DNA of 64,000 nucleotides, taken from Montifringilla adamsi. Taxonomy: Eukaryota; Chordata; Aves; Passeriformes; Passeridae. Position 1 is the first letter of the stretch; every line of letters begins with the position of its first letter. The notes under the pieces are model-generated. The model made no database searches. It was not told where the DNA came from and saw only the letters and a program-made list of their open reading frames with translations. Below are positions 37,001 through 49,900 of the stretch, piece by piece. The position numbers were made by a program, and so were the translations under genes. The DNA lies in contig JAGGNK010008670.1 in assembly GCA_017590115.1 (NCBI GenBank), positions 3,876,751 through 3,940,750 on the forward strand, written 5' to 3'.

Positions 37001-40000
37001 GTCATGCTGGTCATGATTATGTTAGAGAGATAATCCAGAATGGTGTCTGATAACATAATTGAGTGTAAATGTTGTTCTCACAGCTGCACTTAAATGAATA
37101 ATTTTAACTTACTTAATTTTAAGACTCCTGAAAAAACAGTTCTTTCATCGAGCATTGAAAGTGATGAAAATGAAACCTGACAAGGATACAAAGAAAGAAA
37201 AGGAAAAAGGAAAGGCTGAGAGTGGGAAAGAAGAGGAGAAAAAGAGCAAGAAGGAAAGTGGCAAAGATGAAAAAACTAAGAAGGAGAAAGAAAAGGAAAA
37301 GAAAAAGGATGGTGAAAAAGATGAGTGTAAAAAGGTAAGTACTGTAAGGGAAGAGACAAACCTGTAACAAATACATCAACAGATTTTTAACATTGCACTG
37401 GCTCAAAGTTGATTATTCTAAAATATGCTTTGCTTTATTTTCCTGTTTTCATTTCTAAAATATGCTGGTTTGGTTTTGGGTTTTTTTTGTTACCTTTTGG
37501 TCTTATTTTGGTCTAGATGAAAAAAGAGGCTTCAGTTGGCCTTTGTGTAGCTTGTCATCTTTTAATGTGGGCTGAGTTAATCCAAGCCTGTTTCTCTCCA
37601 GTGGCAGCAGGCAGGGAGGCTGTGTACATCAGTTACCATAGAATGACACATGTGCATGTGACCAAACATCCAAACCAGTGCAGCTGCACCAGTGAAACAA
37701 ACAGTTTTGCAGTGTTTGGTAACAGGAATGTTTGGAATGTCACATTTGCTATGTGGGGCCTGTAACTGGCTGTGTAACAGCTTCCATGACTGCCTGCATC
37801 CTGCTTCCTTGCACTTGAGCTTCCAAGTTTAAACTGCTACTGCTGTACAGGTTTTAATGTGGCTTGGGTCTGTTTTCACTCCTGATTGGCTTTATTACTG
37901 ATTTATTATTAGCAGAACAGAATTTCTAAAATGTTGGGAAACTGCAGGAGAAACTTGATGAGTGAATATGGTGTTGCTTCTACATTCAGTGCTCTGAATC
38001 AGTGAGAGTTAGTAGGATAGTGGTCCAAAGTTATTCCCATTCAGTCATTCCTAACTGAAATAATGGCACATCTAGTGAGAGTTACAGTCTGTCTGCAAAG
38101 GTTTGGCTGTCCAGAGAAACCTAAATGGTGAACAAAAGAGTTATGAACAGGACAATCCCACTGCAGTCCCAGCCCAGTGTAAGATTACCCAGCCCCTGAG
38201 GTACTGCAAAATGCTGATTATGAAAGTAACAAACTCCTCCATTCCACTGTCATCAGGGGAGGTACATTATTAAATGTATATTAATTTTTAAACTAATCAT
38301 TATTTATTGAAGAGATATTTAGTGGATTATGTAAACCAGTGGATAGGAACTTGAATCAAACACAGGACCAAAACCACAAAGTTAATTTCTCACAACGAAG
38401 TAAGCAAAGAGAAGCAAACAGGAGACAGAGAAGAGGAAGCACAAGATCCTAAAAGAGATTGAGGAGGACAAAGAATAAATGGGCAGAAACTGATTCTGCT
38501 ATGATGTCTGTTTGGTAAATATGGCACTAAAATAGCAAATAATTCTAACAAAGTCAGTGATGGTCAAGTGTTGTTCCCTGTTCTTGATCCCTGTACAGAC
38601 TTCCTGTTCATATCAGCCCAGCTTTGCTGGGCATTCGATGCCACAGTGTAATCCTGAAGTCTTAGTCTAGTCCTTAGACACTAAAATGAGATTTCTCTTT
38701 ACTTACAATTTACCTTGATTTTTGAGGTACCCAGTTGGTAATAAATAAAAACAGGAGGAAATAAAGTATCTTTACTTCAAAAAAAACCCCAAAGCAGTGG
38801 GAACATGATCTTAAGTTTGTGAAAAGTTACCAGATTAAATGTATTAACAGATACTATAAATTAAATAAAAATCTATAGTAAAAATAATGTACAATGTTAA
38901 ATATAAAAATTAAAACATTATATTTTTGTAATTTTTATATATAATTATTTGTATATGTGTTTTTAATATATAATAATTTTTATATATATTAGATATCAAT
39001 AAAATGTTTATGTTTGTCCTCAGGATGACACCCCAGGAACACCCAAGAAAAAGGAAACTAAGAGGAAATTTAAACTTGAGCCACATGAAGACCAAGTTTT
39101 CTTGGATGGAAATGAGGTAAGATTTATAGGTGCTTTTCAGCTTTGGGTGTCACCATGCTATTGTCAGACAATTCTGTAATTTACTGGATTTCTACAAACC
39201 CCTTCTTGACATCTTGAAAGAAAAATTAATGGCAATGTGATGGCTGATCTTGAAATCAGATTTTGAGATACTTCAAGGAGATAAAAGACTGGTAAATAGA
39301 GGATAGTAACTTTAAAAAAATCCTAAAGAAAACTTCCTTACCAGTAGTTGAGGTGTTGGTGGCCATGAGGTGAAATGTTTGTCCTCGAGGTGGATTCAGG
39401 GGCTGCTGGAGCTGATGCTGCCTGGGACAGGAGGGTGGGACAGAGACTCCTGAAGTCCCTCCAGCACAGTTTATCCCACAGCCACTGCCATGCCAGAATT
39501 GTTCTAAGCCAAACAAGCCTTCCAGGACACCATGTTCAGTCACAGAAGGGGAAATAAAAAATACCTGCCTGGCTTTGTGATCTGAGCAGACAGGCAACCC
39601 TTTGGCATTCCTGAATGCTCATCCTGACTTGACTGAAATTGTGGCCTTAAATACTTCCGTGTGCTTTGCTGTTCTGGAAGACAATTTAATTATTTACCCG
39701 CTCTGTAGTGTACAGAGTCACATTTGTGCTTCTCAAGTTTGGGATAAGGGGTAAGTTTTACTGTGCTGTGTTGATGCTGTGTGTGGCTGTACTGGAATCT
39801 GCCCCAGGATTCTTGTGTTCCTTTGGTTATAAAACATACATGGCAGCAAATTCTGTAAATAAATCACTTGTGCAGAAAATGTGTTTCCCCTTTGTATCTT
39901 GATTTTACCTTTCTCCGTTCTCCTACACTTGCTTTGCTCCTTTTCATCCCATCTCATGTGGAATCACACCCAGTTCTGATCATCCCCGTTGTCTCTACAT

Positions 40001-42602
40001 GAAGTGCCCATTCCAAATGAGGCTGCAGCCCAGTATCTGCAATACCACAGTATTTACTGCTTGTCCTAACATCAGTTACTTCTCTGTTTATTAATGAGCT
40101 GACATTTTTAACAACTGTAATTCACAAAAGCTTTTTTTTAAGTAGTAGCTGTTAGAGCCAATTCCTGTGTATTTGCATTAGAGCTGGGTTTTTCCCTTTC
40201 CCTCATTATTTTGCACTTATAAATGCTGGATATCACACACTTACTGCCCAGTCACCATCTTCAGCTTGCTTGGGCTCACAGAACAGCTGTCTGGCAGCAG
40301 CTGCACCTGAATACAGTTAACTGTGGCACCCTGTGGGAAGCAGAATGTTGAATATTTATTGCATCACACAGAATCACCTCTGCCTCCCAGGTGCCCTTCT
40401 GGTGGTTGGTTTTGGCACATCTGCAATGTAGATGGTTTCTAGTAACCAGCAGCTTCTTTTCAAAGTTAGAAGCTCGGATTCAAACTCTTCAGTTTGCTAA
40501 GAAAAAAAGCCCACAGAGTTTTTCTAGTTCAGAAAATCCTGCACTTTACCAAGAAGTTTTTCATTTCTGGCTGAGGAGCTCAGATTCAAATGGATCCACA
40601 GTTCTCACACAAACATTTGGCTCTCAGAGTTGCAACTGTAGATGTAGAGATAACAGTGCCGTGGGACAGAGGGTACAGGGCCACTGATCTGAGCCCAGCA
40701 CGGGGCCTGCCTCCTTTGTTCCAGATGTGCAGTCTCAGTGTTTTCAAAGCTCACAGGACTTTTTGTTTCCACTTAGTGGACTTGGGGAACTTTTTATTAT
40801 TTTGCTTTTTTTTTGCTTCATGCTGAACAACATTAATGAATAAAGAAAGATACCATGAAACCTTGATTCAGTGATATTTCAGACATCAGTTCTGCTGTCT
40901 GATTTTCCTCAGGATTACATCACCTGTCAGTTACCCTTCCTAGGAATCATGACCCTTGCCCTGCCCAGGTGCTGACCAGAAGGCCTTTTGCTCAGCACCA
41001 AGCATTACAGCCTGGCTGTGAGTGTTTGGGTGAGGGACTACACGAGATGTTTATCAGAGAGCTTGTTCTGAGTGTAACTCACGTCATCTCTGTTGTAGGT
41101 CTACGTGTGGATCTATGACCCTGTTCACTTTAAAACTTTTGCCATGGGACTTGTCCTTGGTAAGTCAGAGTAGACACAAGTTGTTTATTTCTGTTGCCTT
41201 AAGCTAACCAGTGAGTTGTCCAGTGGGCAAATGTGGGTTATGTAAAAATATGAAATATGAGTGATATGTTTCTGACCCTAGAACTTCTAATTGTGTAGAA
41301 TAAGACAAATCAGCTAATTTTATTTTTTAAAATCTAAAATAGTATAGATGTTAACTGAATCTAAGGCACTACTTAGAATGAGCAGTAAGCCTGGAACCTC
41401 TGTACATGTACCAGGAAAAACTAATGATGCTTCTCGTGCCTCTGTCCTGCCCTCCCTGCTCAGTGATCGCCGTTATAGCCGCGACCCTGTTCCCGCTCTG
41501 GCCAGCCGAGATGCGCGTCGGTGTTTATTACCTCAGCGTGGGCGCCGGCTGCTTTGTGGCCAGTATTCTGCTCCTCGCCGTCGGTGAGTGTCGGCAGGCA
41601 GGGTCCCAGAGGCCCGAGGCACAGCCCAGCTCCTCCCCGAGCTCGGGCTGGGCGGTGCCGCTTCCCGGGGCGCGGTTCGGCCGCAGCCGGGCGGGTGCTG
41701 TGTGCGCTTCCCTGCGGCCAGCGGGTGTCACAGTTGTGCCACGGGAAGGGGGAGAGCTCAGGCTCGTGTCACCTGTCGGTGTTTCCTGTGTAGTGCAGAT
41801 TCGTTTACTGCCTGTGTTTAAACAAAAAGGTGCGGCACAAACCCAGAACTGCACACAGAAACATATTAAGAGGCCAGAATGGTGTCAGCAGGATTTTAAA
41901 GCTTTCTGTGGCAGAGGGGTTAAGAGCTAAATCAGAGATAAGATCCATGGTTAGTGGGGTGGAGACATGGTAAGAACAAACTACTCCACAGAGCTATTGT
42001 GAAATGAGGGGCTTCCCCTGAGCATCCCCCAGTCCCTGGCTGGGGGTGGGCATTAGCAGTGAACATCTCTTACAGCATGGTTGTACACTGTGTGTGTCTG
42101 TAACAAAATGCAGACTTTCCCTTGTTTTCACACAGCTCGCTGCATCCTTTTCCTTATCATCTGGCTCATCACTGGAGGAAGGCATCACTTCTGGTTCCTG
42201 CCAAACCTTACAGCAGATGTGGGATTCATTGACTCCTTCAGGCCCCTGTACACACACGAATACAAAGGACCAAAAGCAGACTTAAAGAAAGAGGAAAAAG
42301 CAGAATCCAAAAAGCAGCAAAAATACGACAGTGAGGAGAAATCAGACAGTGAGAAGAAGGAAGAGGAGGATGGAAAAACAGAAGGCACGAGGAACTCGGG
42401 AACAGACGGCTCAGGAGGAGAGCGACATTCAGACACTGACAGTGACAGGCGCGAAGATGACAGGTCCCAGCACAGTAGTGGCAATGGAAACGACTTTGAA
42501 ATGATCACAAAAGAGGAACTGGAACAGCAAACAGATGAAGGGGATTGTGAGGAGGAAGAGGAGGAAGATACTGAAAGTGGGCCTTCACATGGAAAATCAT
42601 AA
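27993..42602 (+). CDS. SEC62: SEC62, ER protein translocation factor (complete coding region, 8 exons)
   Basis: SEC62 is an ER-membrane protein that works with SEC63 and the SEC61 channel in post-translational import of short secretory proteins; it is also a receptor for ER-phagy during recovery from ER stress. Coding exons are 27993-28028, 35512-35620, 36005-36110, 37124-37334, 39024-39116, 41099-41159, 41464-41583 and 42136-42602, all GT-AG, giving 400 aa against 399 as I recall for human. The N-terminus MAERRRHRKRVQ and the cytosolic SEC62 domain (CPTKSTNMMGHRVDYFIASK) are followed by a Lys/Glu-rich linker at about 100-165. Two membrane segments follow at about 198-218 and 226-260, separated by only a few residues. 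The cytosolic tail is acidic and contains the LC3-interacting motif FEMI at 366-369. No frame damage is seen. Identity is certain from near-collinear conservation. Confidence 0.98.
28029..35511 (+). other. SEC62: SEC62 intron 1
   Basis: A 7.5 kb intron, half the gene. The first few hundred bases continue the CpG island; the rest is AT-rich. I see no interspersed repeat, RNA gene or alternative coding exon. Confidence 0.8.
35512..35620 (+). CDS. SEC62: SEC62 coding exon 2
   Basis: Acceptor TTTTCCCACTGTAG ends at 35511; donor GTAAGT starts at 35621, phase 1. It encodes EVGEPFKEEKAVAKYLRFNC and on to RVDYFI. Confidence 0.97.
36005..36110 (+). CDS. SEC62: SEC62 coding exon 3
   Basis: Acceptor TTTTTTTCTCTAG ends at 36004; donor GTATGA starts at 36111, phase 2. 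It encodes ASKAVDCLLDSKWAKAKKGE and on to VVDYCNR. Confidence 0.97.
37124..37334 (+). CDS. SEC62: SEC62 coding exon 4 (lysine-rich linker)
   Basis: Acceptor ACTTAATTTTAAG ends at 37123; donor GTAAGT starts at 37335, phase 0. It encodes LLKKQFFHRALKVMKMK followed by a long Lys/Glu/Ser-rich segment. The low-complexity purine strand makes antisense open frames that are not genes. Confidence 0.97.
38901..38940. repeat. Perfect 12-bp AT inverted repeat in SEC62 intron 4
   Basis: ATATAAAAATTA at 38901-38912 is the exact reverse complement of TAATTTTTATAT at 38929-38940, with a 16-nt spacer. It sits in about 130 bp of nearly pure A/T ending close to the exon 5 acceptor. Confidence 0.8.
39024..39116 (+). 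CDS. SEC62: SEC62 coding exon 5
   Basis: Acceptor TTTGTCCTCAG ends at 39023; donor GTAAGA starts at 39117, phase 0. It encodes DDTPGTPKKKETKRKFKLEP and on to VFLDGNE. An AT-rich inverted repeat lies about 85 bp upstream in the intron. Confidence 0.97.
41099..41159 (+). CDS. SEC62: SEC62 coding exon 6
   Basis: Acceptor TCTGTTGTAG ends at 41098; donor GTAAGT starts at 41160, phase 1. It encodes VYVWIYDPVHFKTFAMGLVL, the start of the first membrane segment. Confidence 0.97.
41464..41583 (+). CDS. SEC62: SEC62 coding exon 7
   Basis: Acceptor CCTGCTCAG ends at 41463; donor GTGAGT starts at 41584, phase 1. It encodes the end of membrane segment 1 (VIAVIAATLFPLWP), the short loop AEMRVG and the start of segment 2. 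Confidence 0.97.
42136..42602 (+). CDS. SEC62: SEC62 coding exon 8 and stop
   Basis: Acceptor TTTTCACACAG ends at 42135; TAA at 42600-42602. It encodes the end of membrane segment 2 (ARCILFLIIWLITGGRHHFW), a conserved post-membrane segment, then the acidic tail with HSDTDSDRREDDRSQHSS, the FEMI LC3-interacting motif and a Glu run. Confidence 0.98.
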
Positions 42603-43570
42603 CTCACTGTGGTTTGGGACTAAGTATGTGCAAATGGTTGGATTTTCTTTGTTGGCTGATCACCAAAACATAGACCATACAGTAGCATCTTTGTTTGCTG
42701 AAATATTGGTGTTACCAAACAGTTTTGTATCTAGTTCCTTCATTTTTTTTAACCATTAACTTGATTACTCGGTACTATGTTAATCATTAATATCCATTTA
42801 CAGAAGTTTTATCAATTTGACAGGTTTTTTATTGATTGATAGATTGCCCAGATTGTCCTCAAACATACTGAAAAACATCATTTTCTGGTACTTGCATAAC
42901 TGGTCAATTAGTTTAGCTTCTAAAACTTGCTTTTGTAAACCAGGTAAAAGTTGAATGACCAAATCTCAGATTATTCCTAGTTATCCTCATCTGATAGTTA
43001 GGTAAAGCCCTTCTTAGCCCACAGCCTTCTTGATATTTTTTCTTGATTTTGTTTTCAAAAGATTGTGAGAACTTTCCTGAGAAAACTAGTTTTAGCAGAA
43101 GTATTTTGCTGACAGTAGAGGAGCTGGTAGTGCTGAATTTGGCTGCAGTGTTCTCTGTTTCTCCAGCCTATGTGCCAGCAACTGAGGAAATCCAAACTGG
43201 TTTTGTGCATCCAGTGCAGAGAGAGATGTCATCTCCAGCAGGTGAAGGAAGCAGCATGGTTTGGAAATGATGGCTGTTTTCTTTCTCCTGCTCCATCATA
43301 ATTTAAAAAGAAATGTATTCTGTACATAATTTACAAATAAAGCAAACCATTTACTTTAACTGCTACTTATTATTTAGAGATTTGATCCAGCATTCAGTTT
43401 GTATTATTGAAGCCATGTTGTGGTGTATCTATCAGAGAAATGCAAGTCGAGAGGACCTCACGGAGTATTTGTGTATGATTGGTAGCTGTTCCACAGAAGC
43501 TTTAGTTTTGTGCCAACATTCCATGTATTTGAGTAAATTGATCTTTATTAAATGAAAGCAAACACCAGAG
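42603..43570 (+). other. SEC62: SEC62 3' UTR with two candidate poly(A) signals
   Basis: AATAAA lies at 43336-43341 and ATTAAA at 43547-43552, giving 3' UTRs of roughly 0.75-0.97 kb. A longer 3' UTR beyond this window segment is possible; only the signals are seen. Confidence 0.55.
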
Positions 43571-43758
43571 CTGTATGGATGCCTTAATGTTAAACCTCTC
43601 TACTCTGGAACTGGAGTAGTTTTAAGCTGAAGAGGCAGGAGAGTGTTGGTGTGCTCGCAGAGCTGGTGGCTCAGAGCTGCTGTGAAGTGACCGTCAGCAT
43701 TGTTTGTGAATCCCTCGGAGGAGCCGCTGCCGTTCTCCCTGCCGCTGCCTCTGTGCAG

Positions 43759-43872
43759 GATGGACTGGAGGTCTCGGCTGACTGAGCGTGGAAGAAGTTA
43801 CAACTCAGCCTCTTTCCTCTCAAGGACTTTGTAGATTTGATTGTCTTCCCAGCCCACTCAGAGAAGATGAGG
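43759..43872 (+). other. Candidate noncoding exon downstream of SEC62
   Basis: A pyrimidine-rich tract and acceptor (CTGCCTCTGTGCAG, ending 43758) precede a 114-nt segment that ends in a strong donor, GATGAGG followed by GTAAGA. The surroundings (43660-43875) are more GC-rich than their flanks. It lies beyond the SEC62 poly(A) signals and 7.3 kb before the GPR160 CpG island, so an upstream alternative 5' exon of GPR160 or an unannotated transcript is possible. Inferred from splice motifs only. Confidence 0.3.
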
Positions 43873-44689
43873 GTAAGAGAATTTTTTTTCCTATCCTAAA
43901 TTGCTTCCCATCCTTCCAGTGTCAGCATTTTGGATGAAGATACCAATTTTTCAGATTGTGCAAATATATACATCATCATGGTTGCATTGATAAACAATTC
44001 ATGGATATGGTGTATTTGCTTCTTAAATCCTGAATAGTTACTCCATAAGGAAACAGATAAATTGGATTACTTTTTTATTAATATAGCAAAAAAATTAAAG
44101 GACCCATTAACTAAACAGATTGACTCCTGGCCACTTGTGTGTTATCTCTGATTAAGAGGGCTAATGAAGTCCTGTTGTACCTGAGTGGGGTGTGCACAAC
44201 GTGATGGGGAGAGCAGAGCCTGCACTGGGGCATCACAGGGCAGCCAAGCCCTGGACAGTGTTTTAAGAAGTTAATGCAGTGGTTTTCAGCTATTTCAAGT
44301 GCGTTTCCTCCTCCAAGTGAAAGAACATCTTCAGGCCATGCTAAGCAAATCAAGTGGAAATAGTCAAATAAAAACTCTAATGTTGCCATTTGCTCTCTGT
44401 TCAGGGGTGTGTGCCACGTGCCAGCACTGCCCACTTGGAGAGAGGTGTCTGGGTTTTGGAGTCCTTAAACAGGCAGCTCTTCCTCTAGCAATTTAAGAAA
44501 CAAGTGAAAATTATCATTTTATGAACTTACTTATTTCTCTATCTGTAGAAAAGTTACAGTAGTGGGGAGATGATAAGCAATTTTCAAACAGTAAAGTTTG
44601 TTCATAGCAGCACATCAGGGGAAGCATTTATGTTCCCCTACTGTGGATCACACAGCAGATTTTTCTGGTGTTTGATATAAAAAATAGGA

Positions 44690-44717
44690 GATAGATAGAT
44701 AGATAGATAGATAGATG
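44690..44717. repeat. (GATA)n microsatellite
   Basis: Seven GATA units in a row. Confidence 0.93.
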
Positions 44718-46852
44718 ATAGTTATTTTGGCCTTTTTCTCTTTGGTATAACACTGGCTGAAGCTCTCTGAGCAACATACTGCAGGAACAATGGTAGATAA
44801 AGAAAACTGGAGAATGTCTCAGTTCCTCAGGTGCTCTCGTTACACTTTCCCAGGACTCAGGAGGGGTGGCAGAAGCATCTGCCCCATGTAAACACTAAAT
44901 GTAGACAATGTAAACATGAACTGTAGAAATGGAAAACACCTGCCAGGTGTAGCTTTTATGTTCCTTCCTGCAACCCCCAGCAGTTCTCACTGTGGCACTG
45001 AGCCCTCAGAGCCTTGCCAGGGCTCTCTGCAGCTCCTCTGGGGATGTAATTCTTTCCTAATGGGGTCACAGGGACAGCAAAGCAATGTTCCAGCCTCACA
45101 GCTGGCATAAAAAGCCCTGGGCAACAGAGAAACATCCTCTTCCAGCTGCAGGTGATTGACTGGCAGCAGTTGGAAGTCCTGCCAGAATCCCTCCTGGACC
45201 TGTTGGCAGAATCAGTTCAAGTCAGCCCCGTTTACAGAACAATCCCCCCGTTTTCTCTCCTGTGCCTCCCTCAGGCAGCTGTGCTGGCCACCCCTTGCAG
45301 TCTGCATGCCAAAATTTCTACATCCCATTCCAAACATAGGCAATTTACAAAATAAAATACACCTAAAAACCACCTGGAAAAAATAGAACTGTGGAAAATG
45401 TAAGTGTCAGTATGTGCACACCTGTTTTCCTCCCTGGAGAGGCCATGGTGAGGACAAAGACACCTTTTAGGCTCTGGGACACCTAAATGAGCTCTTGGTC
45501 CTGATGGGCCTGACTGTAGATGACACAGCCCAGCTGTTTGTAACAGGGACCAATCCTTCCCCTCCCTCACATCCCCAAAATTTGCTTTATCCTGACTTAG
45601 ATCAAAGCTTCCAACAGAAAAGTTCTGTATGTATTATTTCCTTGAGTACTAGAAAGCTTGTGTTTGCCTTACTTATATTTGAGTCTAGACTCTTCAGGAG
45701 CTGTACTGGATAAATTCAGAGTAGATCCACAAATCTTTGAGCCAGCACAAAGCCAGAGCAGGAGACAGATTCTGGAGATAATTTCCTGCTCACCCTCAGT
45801 GCTCAGGACCTGCATGTCCTCCCACTGCTCCTTCTACCCTTTCCCAGCTATTCCTTTCCCAGCTGCTGTGGGAAGGGAGGGCTGTATCCCTTACTCCTTG
45901 GCTGACATTTCATCCAGCTACTTCTGAAACATTTTTAAAACCAAACCTTGAATCATGCACATTTGAACACCATTCTTTGTTACACTCTTTGTGAAAGTCT
46001 GTATCAAACATTTCCCAAGATCCAAAGCAGCTGAGATGCAACTTCTCAGTGGTTTTCATGCAAGGCTTAGCACAGACAATAGTGCTGGACTCACCTTTTA
46101 GCTCTTGTTAGGAATTACAGCCTGTCCTGGAAAAGAGTCTCCACCTACTCGCCAGCACTGCTGTGATAGATGTGTTGACTTTAAGATACAGCAGAGACAG
46201 ATCAATTCTCTTGGAGACCTTTAGTGAAGGAGTTGGTGACATTTAACTCTGCAGCCAGGCTGACCCCCAGCTCACTCAGGGTGTTCCTCAGGCTGCTGAG
46301 GTATTTTGTCTAATGAGAAGGACTCATTGATTTGATTCTCAACCTTTCTGATCAACCCCTCTCTACAGAATCAAAGAGGAGATTTTTAGCTGTTTTATTA
46401 CTTTCAGGACAAGCTGATGTTTGCAAAACACTCAGAAGCAAGGCCTGGGACTCTGGTTTCTAACAAACTTCTACAAGTCCAAGGTACTTAATTGTTGAGC
46501 ATCATTTATTATTGACTGGCCAAATCCTCCCCAGCGAGCGAGAGCAGAGTGGTGTGAGGTGGTTCAAGGCACTGTGCCCTTCTCACTCAGAGCACAAGGA
46601 GAAGGGGGAAACAATCCTGTCAGTGTAAGTGAACTGAGACTGAAGCAGCTGCTGAATGTTTTCAATAGACTTCCTGGTAATGGCTGGTACAATTTCATTA
46701 GGGCTTCTCATTTTATTTAATAAAACATTGGATTATTTTATTTGTAATTCAGTAACAGGTGCAGGAAAACAAAAGGCACATTTCCTGATAATGTCCACAA
46801 AGAGTCCATTACTGCCTGGCTGACACAGAGGCATTTGCTTTGCCATGTGTGG

Positions 46853-46904
46853 GGTTTTTTTGTTTTTTTGGGTGTTTTTTTTTTTTTTTGGTTTTTTTTT
46901 TTTT
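46853..46904. repeat. Interrupted T-tract
   Basis: Runs of 7 to 16 T separated by short G-rich interruptions, ending in GATGGG. It may be the antisense of an old poly(A) tail, but no retroposed body is recognisable. Confidence 0.8.
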
Positions 46905-49900
46905 GATGGGAAAATAATAATCACAGAAAAAAAAATGTTTTGTGATAAAAAACTTCTGAGAGACAAATTGCTTTAGAGTTAGCAACAGCACTGTGCAAAC
47001 AGTTTCAGTGCAAGTTGAAGTAAAGAGGGAACAGTCCTGGGTAAACACTGATCCTGCTTTAGATAAAGACCAAAGATTTTCTGCAGGTGGTAACAACCAT
47101 TAATCCTCATCATGTACAACAGGCAAACACAGAAAAGGCTCAGCTTGTGATCCCAGGAAGTCCCCTGGAGCCTGGATCTAGTGAGGGATGGAGGTGCTTA
47201 GGAGGGAGAAACTGACAGTTTATCTTTGCTAATCAATAAAAACACAGAGCAGAGCCCCAGGTGACTCCCACTGGCCTTCACAGTAAATTCTTAATTTCTC
47301 TTTCTGACATGTGAGTGTTCAACCAGTAATTAGGCTGTTTGTAGGGATTCAGAAGATGGAGTTTTGAATTCTTCACACTGAAGGTGACATTGAAATTACA
47401 TCTTCCCCCTTTTTAGCTTCCTTTTAAATGAAAGTGCCACAACAGAATTTGCTTAAAATTGAAGTCTACCAAGAAGTACTAACATACTAAAAGGTTACAA
47501 AAGATTTTAAGCTCTGCTTTGGTGTTTGTGAGCAACACAAAGAGAGTTTGATCACACCCTGCACTCCACGTTTGCTTCAGTCTTAATTTTAGTTTTGAGT
47601 TACAGTGACCAGTAAACCTTGAATTGGGTTACTGGTTCATGTAATGCAATTTTTAGGGCCTTGCTTTTACCATCTTTTTCCCAGTTCCTTGAAAAAATAT
47701 TTGTGTCAAAGACAAAGACCCACTGACACTGCAGTGACATCATGAGCAGCAGGAAAGGTGACACCTTGTGCAGTGACAGCACACAGCAGGGACACAAACC
47801 AAGGAAACACCACTCCTGAAAATCCAGCAGGGCTGACACCAACTCTGTATGGCATTTTCTGGATTTTCTCCGAATAAGCAGAATTAGAATTCTATTTTTA
47901 AAAAGCTTTCAAATTAAAATTACTATGGAAATGTTTTTCTTGTTCCTCAACAAGATCTTCCTAAGAACAAACTTGTTGCTATCAAGATGAGCACCTCAAT
48001 TGATCAAAATGAAGATCCACCACATACTGTCTGTTCTTCTAAAAGGTTCTTGAAAAATAAAACATCTTGCAAATGGGACATCAATCAAGCATTTTTTTCT
48101 TTAAAAGTAAAGTTTGTTAAAAATAAAGTTGCTTAAACAGTTTACTGGTTATATATTCTATTAGTTAAATATTCTATTAAAATTAAAGAATCTTCATAAA
48201 CTCTGTCTGTCTGAGCCACGCAGCCTTTCAGGACAGCAGCTCCACAACCACTGGTTATTGCAAAACTCGGGTTGCTAATCCATTGCTGACAAGGCACAAA
48301 CCCTACCAGGGCATTAAACAGGCTCAGCTGGGCTACACCCAGTTAAAGGCACAGCCAGGGAAATGGGGAGGATGCAGCCAAGGCTGGCAGACTGGCACTC
48401 ACCCCGTGGACAAATGTGCTCCAGAGAACATTCCATAGGGACATCCCAGTGGCCCATTGCCCCTGGCTGTGGGGCCATCCTCCTCCAGAGTCACTCACCC
48501 CCAGCCCCTCGCTGGGAGTGGGAATGTTCATCAGCATCTCTGCAGGAGTTCACAGTGTGCAGCTTTCCCCACACGTGACATCAAAATGCATAAAGATGCA
48601 TTCATCTCCCTGCCTTTGCCCACGGGGCTTGAGGTGTCAAAGATGCCAACATAAATTGCTTGAAACGCACAGAGGTGAGGTTTCAATTTACTCCTCTGCT
48701 CAACACAATAAAGGGACTGGTGGCAATGAACTTCTAAAGCACATCTCAGACAGGAAGAGCAGGGGGAAAGTAAAGACTGAGCTCTAACTGCACAGGAAGC
48801 ACAGCCCCACACCTCCTTGTAAAGGAGTCGTATTCATTATTTGCACCTGCCCCTGTCTGAAGGAAACCTCCTGCCCTGATTCAGGCAGCAGCAACAAGCA
48901 GGGACTCTGCTGGTCCTGACTGCTCCTCCTCAGGGACTTCAGAGGCTGCAGTGACCCTGGGGCTGCAGTGCTGAGCTCCAGCACAGCAGGGAGGACCGGG
49001 TAGAGCCCAACAGCTGCTCAGAGAGGACAGTTTGTTCAGTCACTGCTTCTTTCAGAAAATTATTGTTAGATTTGAAATTAGAGGTGATCTTTTTTCTTGT
49101 TCCTTTCCCCTAAGGAAAAGACCAGCAGGAAACAGGAAAGTTCCTTTCCACTGAGTTGAACAACAGAACCCAAAATATGAGCAACCAGCAGCAGGAAACA
49201 GCCCTGAAGAAGGAAGGAAGCTCCTGTGCAAATGTCTTAAACAGACAGCACAGAACCACTGCATGAGCTTTCAATACACAAACAGCTTTTAGAAGAGATT
49301 CTCTGGATTATTTCATGTATCCCTCTCCTCAAGGAGGAGTCTCTTCTCTTGTTTTTACACAGCTGCCTCCATGCAAATATAAACTAATTCCTTAAAGCTT
49401 TCTATTGCTGCTCATGGAGATAAATGCAGCCTCTTTAACCAAGCAGGATGGGCTCAAGACATTATTTTGCACATGGTGCTGGTCACGTACCTGCAAGTTT
49501 TCCTGTAAAGGAAGAAGCAGCCCTTATCCAACATGGAGTGAGCAGCTCCTGACTTAGCAAGGACCTGCCGGCACCAAGCCCTGCATTTGATTTCCAGGAT
49601 ATCCCATCTTGTACCATCATTTCTCTGGGATGGAAGATGAGGTACAGCACTCAGGAGCAGAAAACAAAAGTAATCAGTGAGTTAAAGCAAACTTTCAAAC
49701 AAGCACAAGGTGGTGGAGGGAAAGGGAAGCTGACAAGTAGACACAACATGAAAAGGGGATGTAATGTGGGCAGAGCTGTGCTCTGCGGGCCCCACTGAGG
49801 AACTCTCCCAGAAGGCTCACTGAGCACAGAGCTGACATAGTCTGGAGGTTGCACACTCATTGGAATTTTTATCAGCAGAAAAAAATGTCTAAATTGTCTC

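Larger units (their letters stand above)
37335..41098 (+). other. SEC62: SEC62 introns 4 and 5 (either side of exon 5)
   Basis: Introns of 1.7 and 2.0 kb. Intron 4 ends in an extremely AT-rich stretch with an inverted repeat, listed separately. Nothing else stands out. The remaining introns (35621-36004, 36111-37123, 41160-41463, 41584-42135) are plain. Confidence 0.8.

Noticed and set aside
37119..37406. Minus-strand hydrophobic Phe/Leu-rich frame
   Set aside because: Antisense of the lysine-rich SEC62 exon 4; AAA/AAG codons read as Phe/Leu in reverse.
42185..42607. Minus-strand Ser-rich 140-codon frame
   Set aside because: Antisense of the acidic SEC62 tail.
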